From assembly GCF_013410405.1 (NCBI RefSeq), contig NZ_JACCFK010000001.1:4960001-5024000 (forward strand): a stretch of 64,000 nucleotides of DNA, written 5' to 3'. Of the stretch, positions 50,512 to 59,212 are shown piece by piece (position 1 is the stretch's first letter; every line of letters starts with the position of its first letter). The position numbers and the translations under genes are program-made. Under the pieces are notes generated by a model, which was given only the letters and a program-made list of their open reading frames with translations, was not told where the DNA came from and made no database searches. Source of the DNA: Amycolatopsis endophytica (GTDB taxonomy: Bacteria > Actinomycetota > Actinomycetes > Mycobacteriales > Pseudonocardiaceae).

Positions 50512-51321
50512 TCAGCCCGCGACGCCGAGCTGGTTGTGCGCGCGCAGTTCCTGCGACAGGCCGCCGGCCAGACCGGACAGCTCCGCGGCCGTGGCGAGCA
50601 GGCTGGGTGCCAGTTCTTCCATGCGGGCGTTCGGGAACTGAAGGCTCGGTCCGGCGATGCTGACGACTCCCAGCGGCGCTCCGTTGTCCGGGTCGACCAG
50701 CGGCGCGGCCATCGCCGAAATGCCCTCTTCCACGCTGTCGTGCACGCGGGCCCAGCCGGTGGCCCTGGCCTCCTGGATCCGTTCCTGTACCTCGGTCAGT
50801 GTGCGGGGCGCGTTGTGGCCGGCGGGGTGCCGGTCATCCGGTTTCTGCCGGGCGACCAGGCGGAGCGCCTCGTCGTCGCCGAGCCGCGACAGCCAGGCGA
50901 GTCCGCTCGCCGACGAGCCGAACGGGATCTCCGAACCGTGGTCGGGGTCGTAGCGCAGACCACCCCGGGCGCCCTGCGATTTGGCGACCCACAGCAGTTG
51001 CTCGCCGTCGACCAGGCCCAGCCGCACCAGTTGCCCGGATTCGGCCGCGAGCCGGGCGAGCACCGGCACGGCCAGTTCGAAGATGGTGCTGCTGGCGAGG
51101 TGGCGCAGGCCGAGGCTGACGATCTTCAGCGTCAGCGCGTAGTTCCCGGTGGGCTCCAGCTGGCGCACGAAGCCCTCCTCGACGAGGGTGACGAGGATGC
51201 GGTGCGCGGCGCTCTTCGGCAGATCGACGCTCTCGGCGATCCGGGCCAGCGGCACCCCGTCGGGAGAGCCGATCAGGCACTGCAGAACCCCGAGACCGCG
51301 TGACAACGCTCCTGCCGCCAT
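50512..51321 (-). CDS. IclR family transcriptional regulator
   Basis: 269 residues from ATG at 51321, preceded by GGGAG; an upstream extension of 36 residues is possible but lacks family similarity. Winged helix about 5-65 (VPLARIAESVDLPKSAAHRIL), effector domain with LLWVAKSQG, IPFGSSASGLAWLS, HDSVEEGISAMAAPLVDPD and LGVVSIAGPSLQFP. It is divergent from the nine-gene MaoC-to-aldolase operon, with tandem repeats between, and is its likely regulator. Confidence 0.93.
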   Translation of the reverse strand: MAAGALSRGLGVLQCLIGSPDGVPLARIAESVDLPKSAAHRILVTLVEEGFVRQLEPTGNYALTLKIVSLGLRHLASSTIFELAVPVLARLAAESGQLVRLGLVDGEQLLWVAKSQGARGGLRYDPDHGSEIPFGSSASGLAWLSRLGDDEALRLVARQKPDDRHPAGHNAPRTLTEVQERIQEARATGWARVHDSVEEGISAMAAPLVDPDNGAPLGVVSIAGPSLQFPNARMEELAPSLLATAAELSGLAGGLSQELRAHNQLGVAG

Positions 51322-51415
51322 GACTCCCGCTCTCCGCCGCACCGCAGTCCGGCAAGGGTAGCCGAGCGCCGCCCTCGCGTCGCCCGGGTGTGGTGACCTC
51401 GTGCCCACCTTAGCA

Positions 51416-51445
51416 GAATGGTGTTCCACTTTCGAATGGTGTTCC
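51416..51445. promoter_or_regulatory. Tandem 12-bp repeats between IclR and the nine-gene operon
   Basis: GAATGGTGTTCC occurs twice exactly (51416-51427 and 51434-51445), 18 bp apart. The reverse complement GGAACACCATTC has the GGAAC..ATTC character of many IclR-family sites. Placed about 80-105 bp upstream of both divergent genes. Confidence 0.6.
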
Positions 51446-51521
51446 GATTGTGTAAGGTTCCGATGTCGACGGAGACCGCCCTCGACGACAGCGGTGTCGG
51501 GGCAGAGGAAGGAAGTCAGGT

Positions 51522-52028
51522 ATGGGCAAGGAGATCCCGCGTCAGGGGCTGCTGTACGAAGACCTGTCGGTCGGGCTCTCGTTCCGCAGTCCGGGTCGCA
51601 CGATCACCGACGCGGACGTGATCGGGTTCGCCGGGCTCACCGGGGATTATTCCGAGGTGCACACGAGCGACGTCTATGCGCGGGCGAGCCAGTTCGGGCG
51701 GCGTATCGCTCACGGGATGCTCGGGCTGGCCTACGCCCACGGTCTGATGTGGCCGCGCACCGAACTGCTGCGCGGCACCGCAATCGCGTTCCTCGGCATC
51801 AAGGACTGGCGGTTCGTCGCACCGATCTTCCTCGGGGACACGATCTTCGTGAACTACTCCGTCGCGGACATGCGGGATTCGAAGTCCAAACCGGACCAGG
51901 CCATCGTGACCTTCGACGTCGAGGTGGTGGACCAGGACGGCCGCGTGTGCCAGCGAGGGCAGAAGGTCGAGCTGCTGTCCAAGGTGCCGCTCGACGGCGT
52001 CACCGCGAGCGAGCGGACCGCCGGCTGA
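51522..52028 (+). CDS. MaoC family hydratase
   Basis: 168 residues, hot-dog fold. The hydratase-2 motif is seen as GLTGDYSEVHTSDVYARASQFGRRIAHG (Asp and His catalytic pair), followed by FLGIKDWRFVAPIFLGDTI. It adds water to, or removes it from, an enoyl-CoA or related ester. It is first gene of the nine-gene operon; its TGA overlaps the next ATG by one base. Confidence 0.9.
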   Translation: MGKEIPRQGLLYEDLSVGLSFRSPGRTITDADVIGFAGLTGDYSEVHTSDVYARASQFGRRIAHGMLGLAYAHGLMWPRTELLRGTAIAFLGIKDWRFVAPIFLGDTIFVNYSVADMRDSKSKPDQAIVTFDVEVVDQDGRVCQRGQKVELLSKVPLDGVTASERTAG

Positions 52029-52783
52029 TGGCGGACCGGTTCGCCGGACGGCGAGCACTCGTCACCGGCGCCGGCCGGGGGATCGGAGGCGCGATCGCCG
52101 ACCGGCTCGCCACCGAGGGCGCTGAAGTGGTCGTAGCCGACGTCGACCCGGCGCAGGCGCAGGCGGTCGTGAAAACACTGCAGGACAAGGGGGTACGAGC
52201 TCACGCGTGCACGCTGGACGTCGCCGTGCCGGCGTCGTTCGACGAGCTGGACCAGCCGCTGGACGTCGTCGTCGCGAACGCCGGCATCCAGACCTTCGCC
52301 CCCGCAGCGGAACTGGACGCCGCCGACTGGGACCGCGTGCTCGACATCAACGCGCGAGGTGCCCTGCTCACCCTGCAGCTGGCCGCGAGGCTCTTGCGCG
52401 ACGGGGGTTCCGTCGTCACCGTCTCCTCCATCCAGGCGCTGCTGCCCAACCCGTTCTCGCCCCACTACGCCGCGTCCAAGGCGGCCGTGCTGAGCCTGAC
52501 CAGGTCGTTCGCCGCCGCGCTCGCGCCGCGCGGTATCCGGGTCAACGCCGTGGCGCCGGGCCGGATCGACACCGCCATGTCGGACCTCGGCAGCACCGAA
52601 ACCGGGCGTCTGACCGGCCAGGATCCCGCCGAGACGCTGGCGCGGCGGATCGCGGCCAATCCGCTCGGCCGGATCGGCCGTCCCGATGAGGTCGCCGCCG
52701 CGGTCGCGTTCCTCGCCTCCGACGACGCGTCCTACATCACCGGCGAATGCGTCAACGTGTGCGGTGGGGACGTGATGGTGTGA
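52028..52783 (+). CDS. Short-chain dehydrogenase/reductase
   Basis: 251 residues. TGAGRGIGGAIADRL cofactor loop, VVANAGIQTF, Ser in TVSSIQALLP, HYAASKAAVLSLTRSF (Tyr-x3-Lys), and C-terminal GECVNVCGGDVMV. Probably oxidises the 3-hydroxy product of the MaoC hydratase or a related alcohol. Its stop overlaps the CoA-transferase GTG (GTGA). Confidence 0.93.
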   Translation: MADRFAGRRALVTGAGRGIGGAIADRLATEGAEVVVADVDPAQAQAVVKTLQDKGVRAHACTLDVAVPASFDELDQPLDVVVANAGIQTFAPAAELDAADWDRVLDINARGALLTLQLAARLLRDGGSVVTVSSIQALLPNPFSPHYAASKAAVLSLTRSFAAALAPRGIRVNAVAPGRIDTAMSDLGSTETGRLTGQDPAETLARRIAANPLGRIGRPDEVAAAVAFLASDDASYITGECVNVCGGDVMV

Positions 52784-54399
52784 TCCCGCTCGACGCCGCA
52801 CCCTCCGGACACCGACGCTCGGACCTGCACCTGACGCCCGCCGCGGCCGTGAACCTGATCGCCGATGGCGCGACCGTCGCGGTCGGCGGCACAGGATCCC
52901 TGCTGCAGGTGCCTGAAACGCTGCTCACCGCGCTCGAACAGCGGTGGGAGACCGACCACGGCCCGGCCGGGCTCGACGTCGTGCACGTGATGGGGCTGGG
53001 CGACCACGAAGGCCGCGGCATCGACCACATCGCGATTCCGGGCCTGGTGCGCCGGTTCATCGGATCCCACTTCGTGCTCTCGCCACGGCAACAGGCCCTC
53101 ATCGCGGGCAACGAGGTCGAGGCGATCGGCCTGCCCGCCGGCACGATCTCCCTGCTGTACCGGGAAATCGCCGCGCGCAGGCCGGGCCTGTTCACCGACA
53201 TCGGCCTCGGCACCTTCGTCGACCCGCGACAGCAGTGGGGCCGGATGAACAGCCGTACCCCCGAGGGGCTCAGCGAACTGGTCACCCTCCGCGGCCAGGA
53301 ATGGCTGTTCTACCCGGGCTTCGACCTCGACGTCGCGTTGCTGCGCGCGACCGAGGCGGACGTCGACGGCAACATCGGCATGGACGACGAAGCCGCCATC
53401 GGCGACAACCTCGCCCTCGCCCAGGCTGCCCACAACAGCGGTGGCCTCGTGATCGTCGAAGTCAAACGACTCGTCGACCGCGGGGAGATCCCGGCAGGCC
53501 GGGTGCGCATCCCGGGCCCCCTGGTCGACCACGTCGTGCTCACCGGCTACCCGAAACAGACACCGGTCACCGTCGACGACCCGAGGCGCACCGGAACCGT
53601 GCCCAACCAGCCGACGGAGGTCGAGCCGCTGCCGTTCGACGAGCGCAAGGTCGTCGCCCGCCGCGCCGCGGTCGAACTGTGTGAAGGGGACCTGGCCAAC
53701 CTCGGCGTCGGCATGGCCAACGGCATCAGCTACGTCGCTCTGGAGGAAGGCTTCCTCGACCGGTTCACCCTCACGGTCGAGCAGGGCATCTTCGGCGGCC
53801 TGCCGGGCGTGGGCCTGGACTCGGGCACCGCGATCAACCCCTCGGCCATCGTCGACATGCCCGGCCAGTTCGACCTCTACGATGGCGGCGGGCTCGACTT
53901 CGCGGGGCTCGCGTTCGCCGAGATCGACCGGCGCGGCAACGTCAACGTCGCGGCCGCCGGCGGCAAGCCGATCGGACCCGGCGGCTTCATCGACATCAGC
54001 CAGAAGGCACGCACGATCGTGTTCTGCGGAACCCTGCGTGGCGGCGGCCTCCAAGTCCGCCTTGACGACGGGAAGCTCGCCATCACCACCGACGGCCGCT
54101 ACCCGAAATTCGTTCCCGAGGTCTCCCACATCAGCTTCAATGCCGAACGGGCCTGCAGGCGCGGGCAACGCGTGCTGTACGTGACCGAACGAGCCGTGTT
54201 CCGGCTGACCGGCGAGGGTGTGGAGCTCGTCGAGATCGCGCCCGGAGTGGACCTGCACCGGGACGTGCTCGACCGGATGGGATTCGCGCCCGTCCTGCGA
54301 ACCGAGCCCCGGCTGATGGACCCTCGCCTGTTCCGGGCCGGCCCGGCCGGGCTCAAGCCCCGCCCGCGCCGTGACACAGAAAGGCCGCACCACTCATGA
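52780..54399 (+). CDS. Family I CoA-transferase with fused alpha and beta subunits
   Basis: 539 residues from GTG at 52780. The alpha half has AAVNLIADGATVAVGGTGSLL and HVMGLGDHEGRG; the beta half carries the catalytic glutamate in LTVEQGIFGGLPG, after NLGVGMANGISYV, and later GGGGLDF-like DGGGLDFAGLAFAEID and AARTIVFCG-type motifs (KARTIVFCGTLRGGGL). This is the acetate/acetoacetate (YdiF/SCOT) type forming a glutamyl-CoA intermediate. Having it next to a family III CoA-transferase suggests two different CoA exchange steps in one pathway. Confidence 0.9.
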   Translation: MIPLDAAPSGHRRSDLHLTPAAAVNLIADGATVAVGGTGSLLQVPETLLTALEQRWETDHGPAGLDVVHVMGLGDHEGRGIDHIAIPGLVRRFIGSHFVLSPRQQALIAGNEVEAIGLPAGTISLLYREIAARRPGLFTDIGLGTFVDPRQQWGRMNSRTPEGLSELVTLRGQEWLFYPGFDLDVALLRATEADVDGNIGMDDEAAIGDNLALAQAAHNSGGLVIVEVKRLVDRGEIPAGRVRIPGPLVDHVVLTGYPKQTPVTVDDPRRTGTVPNQPTEVEPLPFDERKVVARRAAVELCEGDLANLGVGMANGISYVALEEGFLDRFTLTVEQGIFGGLPGVGLDSGTAINPSAIVDMPGQFDLYDGGGLDFAGLAFAEIDRRGNVNVAAAGGKPIGPGGFIDISQKARTIVFCGTLRGGGLQVRLDDGKLAITTDGRYPKFVPEVSHISFNAERACRRGQRVLYVTERAVFRLTGEGVELVEIAPGVDLHRDVLDRMGFAPVLRTEPRLMDPRLFRAGPAGLKPRPRRDTERPHHS

Positions 54400-55652
54400 C
54401 CGACGCGTTCGACGGCATCCGCATCCTCGATTTCACCCAGCTCGAACAGGGCCCCTCGGCGACCCAGGTCCTCGCCGACTTCGGCGCCGAGGTGATCAAG
54501 GTGGAGCGGATCGACAAGGGTGAGATCGGCCGGTTCCAGCCGCCGTTCCTCGCCGGCGGCTACAGCCCGCACTGGTCGGCGACCAACCGGAACAAGAAGA
54601 GCATCAGCGTCGACGTCAAATCCACGGCCGGACGGGACCTGATCCACACTCTCGCCAAGGACGCCGACATCGTCGCGAGCAACTTCAGGCCCGGCGTGAT
54701 GGACCGCCTCGGGTTGGGCTGGGAACAGTTGTCGAAGATCAACCCCCGGATCATCGTCGCCTACGCCTCCGGGTACGGGCTGTCCGGTCCCTACACGCAC
54801 CGGCGCGGCCAGGACCTCGCCGCACAGGCGATCAGCGGGCTCATGGCACTGACCGGCAGCCAGGACACCGGACCGGTGCCGACCGGCACCTTCATGATCG
54901 ACTACCTGGCCTCGATGCAGTTCGCCCAGGGCATGATGATCGCGCTGGCCGCCCGCGAGAAGACCGGCCGCGGTCAGGTCGTCGACTCCAACCTGCTCAA
55001 CGCCGCCATCACCAGCCACCTGCAGGAAGGCACCACCTACCTCAACACCGGGCAGCGGTTCGACCGCCCTGGAGCTGGCATCGCGCACGCTCACAACACC
55101 GCCCTATACGGCTACTACGAAGCCGCCGACGGCCTGTGGTTCACCCTCATCGGCGAGTTCTACGTGGACCAGCAGTGGCAACGCGCCGCCCGGGCCTGCG
55201 ACCTCCCGCGGGAGGTCGCCGAGGACCCGCGCTTCCAGACCATCGAAGGCCTGCGCGAACATCCCCGGGAGACACACGGCCTGCTCGCCGACGCCATCGC
55301 GAAGTACCCGCGCGCGGAGATCATGGCCCGCTTCGAAGCCGAGGACGTGCTCGTCGCACCCGTCCACGACTACGACGCCGTGTTCGACGACCCGCAGGTC
55401 CGGCACAACGGACTGGTACTCGAATCCGAAGTGGACGGTGTCGGTCCGGTCAAGTTCGTCGGCATGCCCGTCTCCCTCTCCGACACGCCCGCCCGGCTGC
55501 GCCACGTCCCGCCCACCATCGGAGAGCACAACGACGACGTCCTCACCGCCGCCGGCCTGAGCCCGCAGCGGATCGCCGAACTCAAAGCCGCCGGTGTCGT
55601 CGGCTCCGAACGCGACCGCGAACGCGCCGGCGGCGCCGCCGCCTGGTCCTGA
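54396..55652 (+). CDS. CaiB/BaiF family III CoA-transferase
   Basis: 418 residues, ATG overlapping the previous stop. FDGIRILDFTQLEQGPSATQVLADFG, AEVIKVERIDKGEIG, KSISVDVKS, SNFRPGVMDRLGLGW, the catalytic aspartate in FMIDYLASMQFAQG, and C-terminal PPTIGEHNDDVL. It transfers CoA without a covalent glutamyl enzyme, through an aspartyl anhydride. It differs clearly from the CaiB paralogue at 15996-17270. Confidence 0.93.
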   Translation: MTDAFDGIRILDFTQLEQGPSATQVLADFGAEVIKVERIDKGEIGRFQPPFLAGGYSPHWSATNRNKKSISVDVKSTAGRDLIHTLAKDADIVASNFRPGVMDRLGLGWEQLSKINPRIIVAYASGYGLSGPYTHRRGQDLAAQAISGLMALTGSQDTGPVPTGTFMIDYLASMQFAQGMMIALAAREKTGRGQVVDSNLLNAAITSHLQEGTTYLNTGQRFDRPGAGIAHAHNTALYGYYEAADGLWFTLIGEFYVDQQWQRAARACDLPREVAEDPRFQTIEGLREHPRETHGLLADAIAKYPRAEIMARFEAEDVLVAPVHDYDAVFDDPQVRHNGLVLESEVDGVGPVKFVGMPVSLSDTPARLRHVPPTIGEHNDDVLTAAGLSPQRIAELKAAGVVGSERDRERAGGAAAWS

Positions 55653-55674
55653 ACGCCTCAAGGAGAACCACTTC

Positions 55675-56850
55675 GTGACCACTCTCGCCTCGACCGACCT
55701 CGTGCTGCCCACCGCCGGCGGCGGCACCGTCCGGCACGCCATGCACGAACCGGTCGACTACCCGCGCCATCCCGCACCGTTCACCTCGCGCACCGTGCTC
55801 GCGGCCGCGCACGTCGTCGCCGACGCCCGCGCCGACTACCAGCCCGGTCAGGCGCCGCCGATCGACTGGGAAGCTACGATCGCCTTCCGCAAGCACTTGT
55901 TCAGCTACGGCATCGGCATCGCGGAAGCCATGGACACCACCGAACGCGGCCCTGGCGGGCTGCAGTGGCCGCAGGCGAAGGAACTGATCCGGCTCGGTGT
56001 GGCCGCCGCCCGCGAGGCGGGCGCGGCCTGCGTCGCCGGCGCCGGTACCGACCAGATCACCTCGCCCCGTCCGGCTCTGTCCGAAATCGTCGACGCCTAC
56101 ACCGAACAGCTCGAGTTCGTGCAGGCGCAGGGCAGCGCCGCGGTGATCCGCGCCAGTCACGCGCTGGTTGCCGCCGCGAAGTCGGAGGACGACTACCTCG
56201 GGGTCTACCGGGACGTGCTCGCCAGGACCGACAAACCCGCGATCGTGCACTGGCTGGGCACCGGCTTCGACCCCACACTCGCCGGCTACTGGGGACACAC
56301 CGACGTGCGCCGCGCGATGGATGTCGTCATCGACATGGCGCGGGAGAACGCCGACCGCCTCGAAGGCATCAAGTTCAGCCTGCTCGACGAGGAACTGGAA
56401 AAGGAGTTCCGCCGCCGCCTGCCCACCGGGGTCAAGGTGTTCACTGGCGACGACTACGGCTACACGAACCTGCTGCTGGGCGACGGGGCGCACCACAGCC
56501 ACGGCCTGCTCGGCGTGCTCGACCCCCTCGCGCCCATCGCCTCGGCCGCGTTCACCGCCCTCGACGCCGGGGATGAGCAGGGCTTCGCCGACACCCTGAA
56601 CGCCTCGATCCCCATGGCGGTCAAGATGTTCGAGGCGCCCGCCGACCGGTACAAGGTCGGCACGGTCTTCGTCGCCTGGCTTTCCGGGCACCAGGACCAC
56701 TTCCGGATGGTCACCGGCCGGGAAGGCATGCGGTCACTGCAGCACCTGACCGACCTGTTCGTCCTCACCGACGCACTCGGCCTGTTCCCCGACCCCGAAC
56801 TCGCCGCGAACCGCATGCGGCTGTTGCTCGCCGTCGGAGGGGTGGAGTGA
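55675..56850 (+). CDS. DUF993 / dihydrodipicolinate-synthase-like protein
   Basis: 391 residues from GTG at 55675, supported by AGGAG nine bases upstream; this is the only gene of the operon with a gap (22 bp) and its own clear ribosome binding site. Barrel-like pattern: SYGIGIAEAMDTTERGPGGLQW, CVAGAGTDQI, VHWLGTGFDPTLAGYWG, LEGIKFSLLDEELEKEF, KVFTGDDYGYTNLLLGDGAHHSHGLLG. The KFSLLD lysine and GDDYGYTNLL resemble the Schiff-base lysine and following loop of DHDPS-type aldolases. Members are annotated as DUF993; I know of no assigned reaction. An aldol or retro-aldol step is inferred. Confidence 0.82.
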   Translation: MTTLASTDLVLPTAGGGTVRHAMHEPVDYPRHPAPFTSRTVLAAAHVVADARADYQPGQAPPIDWEATIAFRKHLFSYGIGIAEAMDTTERGPGGLQWPQAKELIRLGVAAAREAGAACVAGAGTDQITSPRPALSEIVDAYTEQLEFVQAQGSAAVIRASHALVAAAKSEDDYLGVYRDVLARTDKPAIVHWLGTGFDPTLAGYWGHTDVRRAMDVVIDMARENADRLEGIKFSLLDEELEKEFRRRLPTGVKVFTGDDYGYTNLLLGDGAHHSHGLLGVLDPLAPIASAAFTALDAGDEQGFADTLNASIPMAVKMFEAPADRYKVGTVFVAWLSGHQDHFRMVTGREGMRSLQHLTDLFVLTDALGLFPDPELAANRMRLLLAVGGVE

Positions 56851-58226
56851 CCACCGCGCCTCTGCCCCCGGTGCGCAGGGTGACCGCCGCCGATGTGCGC
56901 GCGGCACTCGCGGGCGCGCGCCGCGTCGTGTTCCTCGACGACGACCCCACCGGTACCCAGACCGTGCGCGACCTGCCGGTGCTGACGCGGTGGACAGTCG
57001 AGGACGTGCGCTGGGCCCTGCGCCAGGACACCGCCGGATTCTTCGTGCTCACCAACACCCGCAGCCTCGCCCCGGCCGACGCCGCGGCGCGCGACCGGGA
57101 AGTCGTGACAGCCTGTCTGCGAGCCGCCGAAGGAGAAGGCGCCGGGCTGGTCTTCGCCAGCCGCAGCGACTCCACCCTGCGCGGCCACTTCCCGCTGGAA
57201 ACCGACGTCATCGGCGAGGTGCTCGCCCAACACGGGGACACCGTGGACGCCGTCGTGCTCGCGCCCGCCTTCACCGACGCCGGACGGGTGACGCTCGGCG
57301 GGACGCACTACCTGCGCTCCGCCGACGGCCTGACCCCGGTCGCCGACACCGAGTTCGCGAAGGACGCCACGTTCGGCTTCACCTCCTCCCGTCTGGCCGA
57401 CTGGGTGACCGAGAAGAGCGCCGGCCGCATCCCCGCCGCGGATGTCACCGAACTGACCCTCGACGACATCCGGGGCGGCACCACGCAGAGCCTGTGCGAC
57501 CGGCTCAACGGCGTCGTCGTTCTCGACACCGCCGAAGACGACGACCTCCGCGCCGGGGTGCTGGCGATCCTGGCCGCTGAGGAAGCCGGGAAGACACTGG
57601 TCTATCGCGTCGGGCCGTCGTTCGTCCGGGCCCGCACCGGACAGGACGCCACACCACCGATCGAGGACGACACCCTCGCCACGCTCCTCCGGCCGGACGC
57701 GCACGGACTGGTCGTCGTCGGCTCGCACGTCGGGCTCACCAGCAGGCAACTCGCCAGGCTCGGCGAGCGCCGCCACTTCGCCCACGTCGAACTGGACGTC
57801 CCGGCCATCCTCGACGACGCCGAGGACCACATCCACGACGCCGTGGCGCGGGCGGTCGAGGCGCTCGGGAGCGACCTGGTCGTGCTGAGCACGTCCCGCA
57901 AGTTGGTCGCCGGCGCCGACGAGGCCGAAAGCCTGGACATCGCCCGGCGGGTCAGTGCCGCGCTCACCACGACCGCCCGCCGGATCGTCCAGGCGCGACG
58001 GCCCGCGTTCGTGGTCGCCAAGGGCGGGATCACCTCGTCCGACGTCGCCACCGTCTCGCTGGGCATCGACCGCGCGTGGGTCCGCGGGTCGATGCTGCCC
58101 GGGATCGTGTCGCTGTGGGAGCCGGTCTCCGGCCCCGCGCGCGGACTTCCCTACGTCGTGTTCGCCGGCAACGTCGGCGACGAGAACTCACTGGCGGATG
58201 TCATCGACCGGCTGGAGGCACTGTGA
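56847..58226 (+). CDS. Four-carbon acid sugar kinase family protein (DUF1537)
   Basis: 459 residues from GTG (GTGA overlap). N-terminal substrate domain with VVFLDDDPTGTQTVRDLPVLT and the FASRSDSTLRGHFPLETD motif; C-terminal nucleotide domain with VVVGSHVGLTSRQL, FVVAKGGITSSDVA and VVFAGNVGDENSLADVI. Family members phosphorylate 3-oxo-tetronates, D-erythronate/threonate-type acids or branched sugar acids. Its neighbour DenD-like dehydrogenase would make the 3-oxo acid substrate. No OtnC decarboxylase or OtnI isomerase is present, so the downstream fate must differ from the published tetronate pathways. Confidence 0.9.
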   Translation: MTTAPLPPVRRVTAADVRAALAGARRVVFLDDDPTGTQTVRDLPVLTRWTVEDVRWALRQDTAGFFVLTNTRSLAPADAAARDREVVTACLRAAEGEGAGLVFASRSDSTLRGHFPLETDVIGEVLAQHGDTVDAVVLAPAFTDAGRVTLGGTHYLRSADGLTPVADTEFAKDATFGFTSSRLADWVTEKSAGRIPAADVTELTLDDIRGGTTQSLCDRLNGVVVLDTAEDDDLRAGVLAILAAEEAGKTLVYRVGPSFVRARTGQDATPPIEDDTLATLLRPDAHGLVVVGSHVGLTSRQLARLGERRHFAHVELDVPAILDDAEDHIHDAVARAVEALGSDLVVLSTSRKLVAGADEAESLDIARRVSAALTTTARRIVQARRPAFVVAKGGITSSDVATVSLGIDRAWVRGSMLPGIVSLWEPVSGPARGLPYVVFAGNVGDENSLADVIDRLEAL

Positions 58227-59212
58227 CCACACGGATCGTGATCACTGGAGGTTCCGGATTCCTCGGCACGCTCCTCGCCCGGCGGCTGCTGGCCGGCCCC
58301 GTGGCGCTCGGCGGAACGGCTCCCGCCGAGGTCGGCGAGCTGGTCCTCGCCGACCTCGTCCCGCCCCAGGAAGACCTGTCCACCGACCCCCGGGTGCGGC
58401 CGCTCGTCGGCGAACTCGGCGACACCGTGCCGGAACTCGGCGAGGTGGACGCGATCTTCCACCTCGCCGGAGTGGTCAGCGGCGCCGCCGAAGCCGATTT
58501 CGACCTCGGCATGCGCACCAACCTCGACGGCACCCGTGCCCTGCTGGAGTACGCACGCGGCCTGCCGGCCCCACCGGTGCTGGTGTTCTCCAGCTCGCTC
58601 GCGGTGTTCGGCAACGACCCCGCGCTGCCGCCGCTGGACGTAGTGGACGACGATACGGTGCCGCGGCCGCAGTCCAGCTACGGAATCCAGAAGTTCATCG
58701 GGGAGCAGCTGGTGGCCGACTACACCCGCAAGGGTTTCGCGCGCGGCCGGTCGGTGCGGCTGATGACGGTGTCCGTCCGGCCCGGTAAACCGAACGCCGC
58801 CGCGTCGAGCTTCCTGTCCGGCATCATCCGCGAACCACTGGCAGGGGAGCGCGCGGTGTGCCCCGTCCCCGCCGACACGCCGATCGCGCTGTCCTCACCC
58901 CGGCGCACGCTCGAGGGCCTGCTGCGCGCCGCCGAAGTGGACGAGGCCACCTGGGGCAGCCGCACCGCGATGAACCTGCCCGCCCTCACCACCACACCCC
59001 GCGACATGGCCGCCGCGCTCGACCGCGTCGCCGGCGCCGGCACCAGCGACCTCATCGACTGGACCGACGACCCGCTCATCGGCGTGATCGTGCGCAGCTG
59101 GCCCGCCGTGTTCCGCACCCCCCGTGCGCACTCCCTCGGCCTGGAGCCCGAACAGTCCTTCGACGACATCGTCCGCGACTACCTCAATGACAACCCAGGA
59201 GCCCGATCATGA
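58223..59212 (+). CDS. NAD-dependent epimerase-family dehydrogenase, D-erythronate dehydrogenase (DenD)-like
   Basis: 329 residues from GTG (GTGA overlap). Rossmann loop RIVITGGSGFLGTLLA, IFHLAGVVSGAAEADFDLGMRTNLDGT, Ser in VFSSSLAVFG, and SSYGIQKFIGEQLVADYTRKGF (Tyr-x3-Lys). The tail VRPGKPNAAASSFLSGIIREPL is characteristic of DenD, which oxidises D-erythronate at C3. In this operon it probably oxidises a related hydroxy acid for the DUF1537 kinase. The exact substrate is not certain. Confidence 0.85.
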   Translation: MTTRIVITGGSGFLGTLLARRLLAGPVALGGTAPAEVGELVLADLVPPQEDLSTDPRVRPLVGELGDTVPELGEVDAIFHLAGVVSGAAEADFDLGMRTNLDGTRALLEYARGLPAPPVLVFSSSLAVFGNDPALPPLDVVDDDTVPRPQSSYGIQKFIGEQLVADYTRKGFARGRSVRLMTVSVRPGKPNAAASSFLSGIIREPLAGERAVCPVPADTPIALSSPRRTLEGLLRAAEVDEATWGSRTAMNLPALTTTPRDMAAALDRVAGAGTSDLIDWTDDPLIGVIVRSWPAVFRTPRAHSLGLEPEQSFDDIVRDYLNDNPGARS

